Below, in pieces: positions 1 through 7,570 of a stretch of 34,827 nucleotides of DNA. Every line of letters starts with the position of its first letter. Within the stretch, counting starts at the first letter, position 1. Source of the stretch: an uncultured Pelagibacteraceae bacterium (GTDB lineage Bacteria; Pseudomonadota; Alphaproteobacteria; Pelagibacterales; Pelagibacteraceae); NCBI GenBank assembly GCA_902545555.1, contig CACCGK010000009.1:1-34827 (forward strand). The letters are read 5' to 3'. The notes beneath the pieces were generated by a model. It did no database searches. It had not been told where the DNA came from and saw only the letters and a program-made list of their open reading frames with translations. Position numbers and translations under genes: made by a program.

Positions 1-272
1 TTATGTATTATATGAAATTTTGATTTCAAAAATAAATTTATAATTTGATAACATATCTTCACCTCATTAAATAAACTTTTACTCTCATTTAAAAAAGTGA
101 TTTTTATAAATTTTGTTGATGGAAACAATTTTTTAAGCTTTAATAATTCACTATTTTTAAAATCACAAGCAACTGTAATATTAAAATTCTTATTTGCTAT
201 AAACTTTATATAATCTTGTCGAAAATTAATAAGTGTCCAGCTACATCTTGTAAATATTAATATTTTTTTCAT
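1..272 (-). CDS. Glycosyltransferase family 4, N-terminal fragment (cut by window edge)
   Basis: An open minus-strand frame starts with ATG at 272 and runs 90 codons without a stop to the left edge, so the C-terminal part lies outside the window. It begins MKKILIFTRCSW and carries the pattern SWTLINFRQDYI, followed by a beta strand (NITVACDF) and a terminal IINLFLKSKFHIIH. A Trp/Ser-rich NFR turn after strand 1, and a hydrophobic strand ending in D/H-x-x-H before the substrate cleft, are typical of the N-terminal Rossmann domain of GT4 enzymes of the PglA/WbpH type. These transfer sugars onto polyprenyl-linked intermediates on the cytoplasmic face of the membrane. It diverges from the dehydratase gene at 305 with 32 bases between the starts. 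The family is an inference from the first 90 residues; donor and acceptor cannot be read. Confidence 0.7.
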   Translation of the reverse strand, partial: MKKILIFTRCSWTLINFRQDYIKFIANKNFNITVACDFKNSELLKLKKLFPSTKFIKITFLNESKSLFNEVKICYQIINLFLKSKFHIIH

Positions 273-304
273 ACATGAAAGAATTAGTATATAAACTTTA
301 TTAA

Positions 305-1129
305 ATGTTTTTAAATAAAAGATTATCTATTTATAAAAATAAAAAAGTGCTTATTACTGGTCACAACGGTTTCGTTGGATCGTGGCTTACAGCATCTTTT
401 TTAAAACTAAAAAGTAAAGTTTTTGGAATTTCATTAAAAAATCAGAATAAAGCATATAGATTCATAGTTAATAAAAAAAATTCTAACCTAGTTGAGTTTA
501 TTCAAGATATTAATGAATTCGAAAAACTTGACTCTATAATAAAAAAAATTAAGCCTGACTTTATTTTTCATCTTGCTGCACAACCAATTGTTAAAATTGG
601 ATATGAACATCCATTAAATACATTTAAAACTAATATTCTAGGTACCTCAAATGTATTAAAATCAATTCTAAAAAATAAAATAAAAAATTCTGTAATAGTT
701 ACTTCTGATAAAGTTTATTTAAATAAAGAAAATAAAAAGTTTTTTAATGAAAACAGTGAAATTGGAGGTGATGATATTTACAGTGCTAGTAAAGCTTGTA
801 CCGAAATAATAACTAGGTCTTTTTATTTATCATTTAAAGAGAAATTTAATCATTTAGATACAGTAAGAGCAGGTAATATAATTGGGGGCGGAGATTTTGG
901 TACAAATAGATTGCTTCCAGATATATTTAATAGTTTTCATTTAAAGAAAAGTTTAAATATAAGATCTCCCCACTCAATAAGACCTTGGCAAAATGTTTTA
1001 GATGTTATTAATGCTTACTTGTTGCTACCAGTTTATCAAAAGAAAAGGTTAAAAAAATTTGATTTTTGGAATGTTGGACCTGATAAAAAAGAGTCAAATA
1101 TAAGAGTAATAGATATTATTGAAAATTAA
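305..1129 (+). CDS. rfbG: CDP-glucose 4,6-dehydratase, N-terminal part (gene broken by a frameshift)
   Basis: Extended SDR enzyme that would convert CDP-glucose to CDP-4-keto-6-deoxyglucose. Visible: the NAD-binding TGHNGFVGSW at residues 18-27 (the GHxGFxGSW form is characteristic of RfbG), SDKVY near 135, the catalytic pair Tyr159/Lys163 in YSASK, the family block RAGNIIGGGDF, and RPWQNVLDVINAYLLL. The frame closes at TAA 1127-1129 after 274 residues, while RfbG proteins are usually about 350 residues. The missing C-terminus continues in another frame (1119-1352), so a frameshift lies in 1113-1127. The cytidylyltransferase that would supply CDP-glucose is encoded 17 kb away at 18213-18929. 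Whether the break is real or a sequencing error in an A run cannot be judged. An NDP-heptose substrate is an alternative because of the heptose genes downstream. Confidence 0.88.
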   Translation: MFLNKRLSIYKNKKVLITGHNGFVGSWLTASFLKLKSKVFGISLKNQNKAYRFIVNKKNSNLVEFIQDINEFEKLDSIIKKIKPDFIFHLAAQPIVKIGYEHPLNTFKTNILGTSNVLKSILKNKIKNSVIVTSDKVYLNKENKKFFNENSEIGGDDIYSASKACTEIITRSFYLSFKEKFNHLDTVRAGNIIGGGDFGTNRLLPDIFNSFHLKKSLNIRSPHSIRPWQNVLDVINAYLLLPVYQKKRLKKFDFWNVGPDKKESNIRVIDIIEN

Positions 1130-1352
1130 TAATAAAATGAAAATAAAAATTAATATCAAAAAAAAATCTTTTAAAGAAAGTCATTTTCTTTTACTTGAAA
1201 ATAAAAAAATTAAAAAAATTGGATGGAAAAATAAAAGCAATATTGACTCTAGTTTGTTAGAAGCATCAAAATGGTATGAGCTGTACTATAAATCGAAATA
1301 TAAAGAATTAACAGATTTTACAAATCAATTAATAAGTAAAAATCTTTCTTGA
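1119..1352 (+). pseudogene. rfbG: CDP-glucose 4,6-dehydratase, C-terminal fragment in shifted frame
   Basis: This frame opens just after a stop at 1110-1112 and contains the C-terminal signature expected of RfbG. KESHFLLLENKKIKKIGWK matches the family block HEAxxLxLDxxKAxxxLGW, followed by EASKWYELYY (family TxxWYxxY) and a terminal ELTDFTNQLI. The only start codon near its beginning is a TTG at 1119, with an ATG at 1137, and neither looks like a genuine gene start. It is best read as the tail of the gene beginning at 305, reached by removing one base. For example, shortening the four-A run at 1122-1125 joins both frames into a protein of about 349 residues, the usual family length. It ends in TGA and is followed by 58 bases of very AT-rich spacer before the isomerase gene. 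Confidence 0.8.
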
Positions 1353-1410
1353 ATAAAAAAAAATCTAATATAATAATTTTATAACTTATAATTATATAAC
1401 TCCAATAAAT

Positions 1411-1992
1411 ATGAACTTTAAAATATATAAAAATGCCTTTGAAGAATCTTTAAATAATATCGACTTAAAAACTTTAATTGGAATTATAAAAGATTTACAA
1501 TCAACAAGAAAAAAAGGTGGAAGAGTATTTTGTTTAGGAGTTGGAGGTAGTGCAGCAAATGCAAGTCACTTAGTAAATGATTTAAGAAAACTTTGCAATA
1601 TAGAAGCATACTGTATTTCCGATAATGTCTCTGAATTAACAGCAAGAATAAATGATGAAGGTTGGGATAGTTGTTTTTCAAATTGGTTAAAAGTATCAAA
1701 TCTAAATAAAAAAGATTGTTTATTTGTATTATCTGTTGGCGGTGGAAATATCAAAAAAAAAGTAAGCATGAATATTGTTGAGTCTTTAAAATTAGGAAAA
1801 AAAAGAAAATGTAAAATTCTTGGCTTAGTTGGAAGAGACGGAGGCTACACCAAAAAAGTTGGAAATAATGTTGTCGTAATAAATGTTAATAAAAAAGAAT
1901 TAATAACTCCAATAGTTGAACCTTTCCAAGTAGTTTTATGGCATTTTATTGTCTCTCACCCTTCTCTAAAGATAAATAAGACAAAGTGGTAA
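1411..1992 (+). CDS. gmhA: SIS-domain sugar isomerase, sedoheptulose-7-phosphate isomerase (GmhA) type
   Basis: A cytoplasmic SIS-domain isomerase of 193 residues, the normal GmhA length. The expected reaction is sedoheptulose 7-phosphate to D-glycero-D-manno-heptose 7-phosphate. The phosphosugar-binding loop LGVGGSAANASHL (residues 42-54) matches the GmhA NGGSAADAxHxxxEL motif, and VEPFQVVLWHFI near the C-terminus resembles the family helix carrying the second catalytic His. The usual second loop STSGNS is replaced by SVGGGN, so substrate handling may differ somewhat from E. coli GmhA. It heads a tight run with a GmhB-like phosphatase (7-base overlap), a transaldolase and a kinase/nucleotidyltransferase fusion, which strongly supports the heptose assignment over other SIS functions. 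Confidence 0.85.
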   Translation: MNFKIYKNAFEESLNNIDLKTLIGIIKDLQSTRKKGGRVFCLGVGGSAANASHLVNDLRKLCNIEAYCISDNVSELTARINDEGWDSCFSNWLKVSNLNKKDCLFVLSVGGGNIKKKVSMNIVESLKLGKKRKCKILGLVGRDGGYTKKVGNNVVVINVNKKELITPIVEPFQVVLWHFIVSHPSLKINKTKW

Positions 1993-2510
1993 AAGAACCT
2001 GCTATTTTTTTTGATAGAGACGGAACTTTAATAAAGACAAATATTAAAAATTCAAAACCTATTGCAAATAATAATGTCGAGAAATTAAGTTTTTTTAAAG
2101 ATAGTTATAAAGTTTGTAAATTTTTAAAAAAAAAATATAGACTTTTTATAGTTACTAACCAGCCAGATGTGGGTTCAAAGAAAATTAAAAAAAAGGATGT
2201 TATATCTATAAATAATAAAATTAAAAATGAATTAAAAATATCTAAAATTTATAATTGTTATTGTTACAAAATTAATTGTAAATTTAAAAAACCAAATCCT
2301 GGCATGATAACAAAGGCGGCAAAAGAATTTAATATAGATTTAAAAAAAAGCTATATGATTGGAGATAGATGGAAGGACATTGTATCTGGAAAAAAAGCAA
2401 AATGTAAAACTATATTGATTAAGAAAAGTTATTCAGAGGTTGCTAAATGTAAACCAGATTATATAGTTGAAAATTTAGGTGAAATTTTAAAAATTATAAA
2501 TTATGAATAA
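1986..2510 (+). CDS. gmhB: HAD phosphatase, heptose 1,7-bisphosphate 7-phosphatase (GmhB) type
   Basis: A HAD-superfamily phosphatase of 174 residues, expected to remove the 7-phosphate from D-glycero-D-manno-heptose 1,7-bisphosphate. Motif I is FFDRDGT with nucleophile Asp10 and acid/base Asp12; motif II is VTNQPDVG; the substrate-specificity region ends in KKPNPGM, the histidinol-phosphatase/GmhB hallmark; motif IV is GDRWKDI. GmhB enzymes carry a Cys-rich zinc loop before KPxPGM. Here a shortened form with three cysteines (NCYCYKINC) is seen, so zinc binding may be altered. The start is GTG at 1986, inside the end of the isomerase gene, implying translational coupling. The 3' end overlaps the transaldolase by 8 bases. 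Histidinol phosphatase is less likely given the neighbours. Confidence 0.85.
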   Translation: MVKEPAIFFDRDGTLIKTNIKNSKPIANNNVEKLSFFKDSYKVCKFLKKKYRLFIVTNQPDVGSKKIKKKDVISINNKIKNELKISKIYNCYCYKINCKFKKPNPGMITKAAKEFNIDLKKSYMIGDRWKDIVSGKKAKCKTILIKKSYSEVAKCKPDYIVENLGEILKIINYE

Positions 2511-3225
2511 AAATAAATTAAAAATTAATATCTATCTTGATGGAGCAAGTATAGATGCAATTAACAAGTATAAATCTTCAAAATATATTAAGGGATTTAC
2601 TACAAACCCTAGTTTAATGAGGAAAGAGGGTATTAAAGATTATAAAAAATTTGCAAACACAATATTAAAAATAGAAAAAAAAAAACCAATCTCATTTGAA
2701 GTTTTTGCGGATGATTTAGCAGAAATGAAATTACAAGCGCAAGAAATTGCCTCTTGGGGGAAAAATGTTTATGTAAAAATACCAATTACAAATACCAATG
2801 GAGTAAGTACAGTAAATTTAATTAAAGAATTAAATCAAAAAAAAATTAAATGTAACGTGACTGCAATTTTTACAATGGAGCAATTTAATAATGTAATTAA
2901 AAATAATAATACGAGAACAGAAAATATATTGTCAGTATTTGCTGGAAGAATAGCAGATACTGGAGTGGATCCTGAGAAATTATTAAAAAGAATGCTTTTA
3001 AAATTAAAAAATAAAAAAAATTATAAATTATTATGGGCAAGCACACGTGAAATATTTAATATAGTTCAGGCAAATAGAATTGGTTGTGATATAATTACTG
3101 TACCATATGAGCTTTTTTCTAAAATAGATTTATTTAACAAAGATTTAAAAAGATACTCGCTTGAGACTGTAAAAACATTTTATTTTGATGCTCTAAAATC
3201 AAAATATAAAATTAAATATAAATAA
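2503..3225 (+). CDS. tal: Transaldolase family protein (short, FSA/TalC-like)
   Basis: A cytoplasmic TIM-barrel class I aldolase of 240 residues. Visible motifs: GFTTNPSLMRKEG near residues 31-43, the Schiff-base lysine Lys92 in VYVKIPIT, NVTAIFTMEQF, the phosphate-binding FAGRIADTGVDP, and LLWASTRE. The compact size matches the short transaldolase/fructose-6-phosphate aldolase subfamily rather than the TalB type of about 315 residues. Within this operon the natural role is supply of sedoheptulose 7-phosphate, the substrate of the GmhA-like isomerase two genes upstream. Most heptose loci rely on the housekeeping pentose pathway instead, so a dedicated copy is notable. The ATG at 2503 overlaps the phosphatase stop, and 13 bases separate it from the next gene. 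Confidence 0.88.
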   Translation: MNKNKLKINIYLDGASIDAINKYKSSKYIKGFTTNPSLMRKEGIKDYKKFANTILKIEKKKPISFEVFADDLAEMKLQAQEIASWGKNVYVKIPITNTNGVSTVNLIKELNQKKIKCNVTAIFTMEQFNNVIKNNNTRTENILSVFAGRIADTGVDPEKLLKRMLLKLKNKKNYKLLWASTREIFNIVQANRIGCDIITVPYELFSKIDLFNKDLKRYSLETVKTFYFDALKSKYKIKYK

Positions 3226-3238
3226 GTCTAAAATAAAT

Positions 3239-4774
3239 ATGAATTTAGATTTTTTCGAAAAATATAAATATAAAATAAAAAGTAAAAATGAGTTAAAAAA
3301 AATTTTAAAAAAAAATAAATCAAAAAGAACTATCATGTGTCATGGAGTTTTTGATATTGTGCACCCAGGACACGTAAGACATTTAATTCATGCCAAAAAT
3401 AGAGCTGATATATTAATAGTTAGTTTAACCTCAGATAAGTTTATTTCCAAAGGTAAATTTAGACCTCATGTTCCAGAGAAAATTAGAAGTTTAAATATTT
3501 CAGCATTTGAAATGGTGGATTATGTAATTATTGACAATGAAAAAACTCCAATAAATTTAATTAAGTATTTAAAGCCAAATTTATTTGCAAAAGGATTTGA
3601 ATATTCTGCAAATGAAATTAATAAAAATACAATAATCGAGGAAAAAACTGTTAGATCTTATGGTGGAAGAATGGTTTTTACACCTGGGGATATAATTTAT
3701 TCTTCATCAAATTTGTTAAACTTTCATTCACCTCAAATTGAGGGGGAAAAATTAATAAGCTTAATGTATGATAATAAAATTACATTTAATCAACTTAGAC
3801 AAACAATTAGTAAATTCAAAAATTTTAAAATTCATATAGTTGGGGATACTATAATTGATGGATATACTTATACATCTTTATCAAATAGCAGAAATAAAAC
3901 TCCAACATTCAGTGTAATTAGAAATAAAGTAGAAAACTATTTAGGTGGAGCAGCAATAGTTGCATCTCATATTAGAGCAGCTGGTGCCAATGTTACATTT
4001 ACAACAGTTGCTGGAAAGGATGCTTTCTCAAAATTAATATACAAAGAATGTAGTAAAAGAAAAATAAAGCTAAATTTAATTATAGATGAAACACGACCAA
4101 CAACATATAAAAATGTGTTTATATCAAACGGCTATAGACTACTTAAAGTTGATGATGTTGTTAATAATTCAATATCGCAATCAATTAAAAATAAAATATC
4201 TAAACTAATTAAAACTACAAATTCAAATGGAGTTGTTTTTTCTGATTTTAGACACGGAATATTTAATGAAAAAAATATTTCAATATTTACCAAAAGTATT
4301 AGGAATAAAAACTTTAAAATTGCTGATAGCCAAGTTGCTTCAAGATGGGGGAATATATCTGATTTCAAAAACTTTGATTTAATTACACCTAACGAATTAG
4401 AGGCAAGATTCGCCTTAGCAAAACAAGATTCTTCAATTTATGAATTATCAAAACAGCTAATAAAAAAATCTAAAAGTAAAAATATTATACTTAAACTTGG
4501 AAGTAACGGAATTTTTTGTTTAGAAAATAAAAATATAAATAAATACTTTACATTAGGATCATTTGTTAAAAAATTAACAGACCCTGTTGGAGCAGGGGAT
4601 GCATTATGCTCTTATGCAGCGTTAGGTTTAATGGCTTCAGGTTCTATTAAAATTGCATCTATTCTTGGTTCGATGGCGGCTGCTTGTGAATGTGAATTTG
4701 ATGGAAACATACCAGTTGAACCAATTGAAGTATTAAAAAAAATTGACTATTATGAGAAATTTTCAAAACTATAA
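3239..4774 (+). CDS. Bifunctional heptose nucleotidyltransferase-kinase, HldE-like with reversed domain order
   Basis: A 511-residue fusion. Residues about 28-165 are a cytidylyltransferase-fold domain with the nucleotide-binding HPGH at 42-45, MCHGVFDIVHPGH as a whole, and GGRMVFTPGD further on. Residues about 196-500 are a PfkB/ribokinase-fold sugar kinase with VGDTIIDGY (201-209), the glycine-rich YLGGAA (234-239), TPNELEA near 383-389, and DPVGAGDA with catalytic base Asp454. E. coli HldE has the same two activities with the kinase first, so the order here is inverted. Expected reactions are phosphorylation of heptose 7-phosphate at C1 and later nucleotidyl transfer to heptose 1-phosphate. 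Base specificity (ADP, CDP or GDP) cannot be read. It shares one base with the next gene. Confidence 0.87.
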   Translation: MNLDFFEKYKYKIKSKNELKKILKKNKSKRTIMCHGVFDIVHPGHVRHLIHAKNRADILIVSLTSDKFISKGKFRPHVPEKIRSLNISAFEMVDYVIIDNEKTPINLIKYLKPNLFAKGFEYSANEINKNTIIEEKTVRSYGGRMVFTPGDIIYSSSNLLNFHSPQIEGEKLISLMYDNKITFNQLRQTISKFKNFKIHIVGDTIIDGYTYTSLSNSRNKTPTFSVIRNKVENYLGGAAIVASHIRAAGANVTFTTVAGKDAFSKLIYKECSKRKIKLNLIIDETRPTTYKNVFISNGYRLLKVDDVVNNSISQSIKNKISKLIKTTNSNGVVFSDFRHGIFNEKNISIFTKSIRNKNFKIADSQVASRWGNISDFKNFDLITPNELEARFALAKQDSSIYELSKQLIKKSKSKNIILKLGSNGIFCLENKNINKYFTLGSFVKKLTDPVGAGDALCSYAALGLMASGSIKIASILGSMAAACECEFDGNIPVEPIEVLKKIDYYEKFSKL

Positions 4775-5862
4775 TGAAAAAATATTTCAATGTCGTATGG
4801 ATATTTTTTAGAATTTTAAAAGAATTTCAAACACCATCCACAAATATTGGTAAAAAAATTTATAAACTTTTTAGTATTTTTGCGTTAAAAAATAAAAACT
4901 TAAAGCCCAGTGAAATTCTAATATGTTTTTATGACCTAAATGCTGCTCCTACTACATTTAATTTCTCTGAATTTATTTTATTATGTAATAATGAAACTTT
5001 AACTAAAAATTTAAGTGGCTATAAAATCATATTTATAAAAAAAAAAAAAAATTTAATTAATAAATATACTGAAGACAAACAATACAGATCTGTCCACGAT
5101 TCTGAAAGTGAGGAATGGAAATTTAATAATATAATTCTACCTTTAATAAGCTTTACTAAATATTGTGTTGGCTATGATTTTTTAGAAAGTGAAAAAGCTG
5201 TTGAAAAGTACTTAAAATATCAGCACAGATATCCAAAAGAATATTCTAAGCAATTTAAAATTAATATAAATAATTTAGATTTGTACAATAATATAGATAA
5301 TCTTGATAAAATTGGCTTAGAAATCCCAAGTAACACAAATGTTTACATTCAGGAATATTTAAAAAAAAAATTTGAAAACACAAAAAAAATTATAACTATT
5401 ACAATAAGATCCCAAAAATACGATAAAATTAGAAATTCGAATGAAAACGATTGGTTGCAATTTGCACAATTCTTAAAAAATAAAAATTTTGAAGTTGTTA
5501 TTATTCCAGATACAGATAATGCTTATTCTTTAGATGATAAATTTAAAGAATTCAAAATTTTTCATGAAGGTTCTTTTAATTTAGCATTGAGAATGGGATT
5601 GTATTCTAACGCTTTTTTTAATTACTTTGCTGGTGGTGGTCCTAGTTCGCTTTGCACTTTACACAAATCAAACAAATATATAATGTTTAATTATGGGCCT
5701 ATTGAAGGATCTATAGTGCATACAAAAGAATCATTCGAAAATTTTAAAGAAGCACCAAAAGAGAAATTTAAATTTGCAAATAAAAATCAAATTTTAATTT
5801 GGGAAAAGGATAATTACGAAAATATGATTAAAAGTTATAATAAATATATATTAAATGAATAA
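4774..5862 (+). CDS. Unrecognised protein, possible GT-B-fold glycosyltransferase
   Basis: I do not recognise this 362-residue protein with certainty. The N-terminus (MKKYFNVVWIFFRILKEF) is amphipathic rather than a clear signal peptide. The C-terminal half contains ITITIRSQKYDKIRNSNENDW, a strand-turn-helix (FEVVIIPDTDNAY) and a late block (NYFAGGGPSSLCTL, then NYGPIEG). A basic TxR after a strand, a central Rossmann-like strand ending in Asp, and a glycine/serine-rich turn followed by a hydrophobic strand are what a nucleotide-binding half of a GT-B glycosyltransferase would show. It is the last gene of the heptose operon, joined to the kinase fusion by a shared A (TAATG), so a heptosyl- or related sugar transferase is an attractive guess only. 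It converges on the GT2 gene with a 3-base gap. Confidence 0.6.
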   Translation: MKKYFNVVWIFFRILKEFQTPSTNIGKKIYKLFSIFALKNKNLKPSEILICFYDLNAAPTTFNFSEFILLCNNETLTKNLSGYKIIFIKKKKNLINKYTEDKQYRSVHDSESEEWKFNNIILPLISFTKYCVGYDFLESEKAVEKYLKYQHRYPKEYSKQFKININNLDLYNNIDNLDKIGLEIPSNTNVYIQEYLKKKFENTKKIITITIRSQKYDKIRNSNENDWLQFAQFLKNKNFEVVIIPDTDNAYSLDDKFKEFKIFHEGSFNLALRMGLYSNAFFNYFAGGGPSSLCTLHKSNKYIMFNYGPIEGSIVHTKESFENFKEAPKEKFKFANKNQILIWEKDNYENMIKSYNKYILNE

Positions 5863-5865
5863 TTA

Positions 5866-6606
5866 TTATTTAAATAATCTTCCAAAAAAAATTCTTATTA
5901 TTGCTGAAGTATATCTAATACTCTCTTTTATGATTGGGATTTTCGAATCTGCTCCATCATCTTTATCTGAATAAGTTACTGGAAATTCAGATACTCTAAA
6001 ATTTTTTTTTAAAGAAAAATAAGTTAATTCAATAAAATAACTGGGGTGTCCTTTTTCAACTAAATTATGTCTTATACTTTTATATAGTTCTAATCTAAAT
6101 ACTCTAAAAGTGTGTGTAAAATCTTTAAGTTTAATATTTAATAAAATTCCAGCTATAAGATTCATTAATCTAGAACCAATATCTCGTAAGATTGTTTTTC
6201 CCTCTTGTCTTCCGTGCTTTATATATCTTGATCCAATTACCATATCATAATTATTTTCAATCATAAATTTATACATTAGTAATAAGTCATTCGGATTATG
6301 AGCCAAGTCTCCATCTAATTGCATAATAATTTCACCAGTTGCATGCTTATAACCAAAATCTGATGCTGCCCCTAAACCCACCTTTTTTCCATGTTGCTTC
6401 AATTTTACTCGATTATTCAATTTTGATATTCTAACAATTTCGTTATCAGTTCCGTCTTGGCTATTGTCGTCAATAAATAAAATTTCGTATTCTTTATTTA
6501 CTTCATTGAAAGCACGTTCGATACCATCTACTGTACTTTGAATATTTTTAAACTCGTTATATACAGGTATTATTATTGAAAAATAAATTTTAGATTTACT
6601 TTCCAT
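5866..6606 (-). CDS. GT2 family polyprenyl-phosphate mannose/glucose synthase (DPM1-like)
   Basis: A GT-A fold enzyme of 246 residues transferring a sugar from a nucleotide donor to a polyprenyl phosphate at the inner membrane face. Motifs: SIIIPVYNE (10-18), FIDDNSQDGT (44-53), the DxD metal site in QLDGDLAHNP (Asp98, Asp100), GSRYIKHG, and RDIGSRLMNLIAG typical of dolichyl-phosphate mannose synthases. There are no long C-terminal membrane helices, as in the soluble DPM1 subtype. It is the last gene of a leftward operon and overlaps the upstream SDR by 11 bases. A polyprenyl-phosphate sugar would be the natural donor for the GT-C membrane enzyme at 13168-14601, which is an inference from class pairing. 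Confidence 0.87.
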   Translation of the reverse strand: MESKSKIYFSIIIPVYNEFKNIQSTVDGIERAFNEVNKEYEILFIDDNSQDGTDNEIVRISKLNNRVKLKQHGKKVGLGAASDFGYKHATGEIIMQLDGDLAHNPNDLLLMYKFMIENNYDMVIGSRYIKHGRQEGKTILRDIGSRLMNLIAGILLNIKLKDFTHTFRVFRLELYKSIRHNLVEKGHPSYFIELTYFSLKKNFRVSEFPVTYSDKDDGADSKIPIIKESIRYTSAIIRIFFGRLFK

Positions 6607-7570
6607 TTAGGTACCATTCTATGGTTTTTAGAAGACCTGTATTTAAATTTATTTTAGGTTTGTACTTCGTTTCTCTAATAATACGATTAATATTTGGACA
6701 TCTTCTAGCAACTGAGGCAGAAGGTTCTCCATAATCTTTGATTTTTAATTTTTTATTTAACAAATTAAGTATTTTTTTAACTAACAATAAAATTTTTATT
6801 TCAGCTTTTGAATTGCCAATATGATAAATTTCAAATTGAAATTTTTTCTTTTTAGATAAAAGATACAAAAAATTTATTGCGTCATCAATATAGCAAAATG
6901 CTCGTGTTTGTTTTCCACCATAAATTTTTAAATTTTTTTTAGATTTTTCTATTCTATTTATTAACTCAGGTATTACGTGTTTATTCCCCATTCTGGGACC
7001 ATAAATATTATGAAATCTTACAATGCATCCATTAATTTTTGAATTTTTAATAAAACTACTGATTAAAAATTCTCCAAAAAATTTAGATAAGCCATATGAC
7101 ATTCTATCATCAATTGGCGTCTTAAAACTAATTAAAGCATTTTCATCAGTTGGAACTTTAATTAAATTTAAAGCATAACTTTGGGAATATACTTCTGATG
7201 AAGATGAATATATTAAATTCTTTACTTTCTTGTCTTTCAACCAGTCTAATAAATTGAGAGTCATTTTAATATTTGAAGTAAAAACTTGGTAAGGAATTTT
7301 ATAAAATAGTGATGTGCCATTTATTGCAGATAAGTGGTAAATAGTATCAAATTTTTTTAATTTATTATCTTCTAATTTAATTTTCTTGTTTAAATCTAAT
7401 TTATAAAAAAAAACATTTTTTTTTTTAATCAAATTTTTAAACTCTTTATCTTTAGATTTATTTTTAAAATAATTATCAAAAATAAATACCTTATGACCTT
7501 TTTGTTGATGAAAATTAGCTAAATGAAAGCCTATAAAACCTGCTGCACCGGTTATTAGAATATTACTCAT
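6596..7570 (-). CDS. NAD-dependent epimerase/dehydratase (extended SDR)
   Basis: A 324-residue extended SDR with a complete active site: NAD-binding GAAGFIG (8-14), YHLSAINGT, SSSSEVYS (122-129), catalytic Tyr159/Lys163 in YGLSK, RFHNIYGPRM, and a distal RAFCYIDDAI block characteristic of nucleotide-sugar epimerases, dehydratases and decarboxylases. The YGPRM and RAFCYIDD motifs resemble UDP-glucuronate decarboxylases and UDP-sugar 4-epimerases, but the exact reaction cannot be assigned. It overlaps the DegT-family gene upstream by 8 bases and the GT2 gene downstream by 11. In context it should act on the product of the nucleotide-sugar dehydrogenase or the DegT enzyme encoded earlier in the same operon. 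Confidence 0.85.
   Translation of the reverse strand: MSNILITGAAGFIGFHLANFHQQKGHKVFIFDNYFKNKSKDKEFKNLIKKKNVFFYKLDLNKKIKLEDNKLKKFDTIYHLSAINGTSLFYKIPYQVFTSNIKMTLNLLDWLKDKKVKNLIYSSSSEVYSQSYALNLIKVPTDENALISFKTPIDDRMSYGLSKFFGEFLISSFIKNSKINGCIVRFHNIYGPRMGNKHVIPELINRIEKSKKNLKIYGGKQTRAFCYIDDAINFLYLLSKKKKFQFEIYHIGNSKAEIKILLLVKKILNLLNKKLKIKDYGEPSASVARRCPNINRIIRETKYKPKINLNTGLLKTIEWYLNGK

Noticed and set aside
1353-1410. AT-rich inverted repeat (ATAATT/AATTAT) between the dehydratase and the isomerase
   Set aside because: A six-base palindrome of only A and T is expected by chance here. It has no G/C-stabilised stem, so I did not call a terminator.
4132-4368. Minus-strand frame opposite the HldE-like kinase domain
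   Set aside because: Antisense to a well-conserved PfkB domain, with no start signal or domain.
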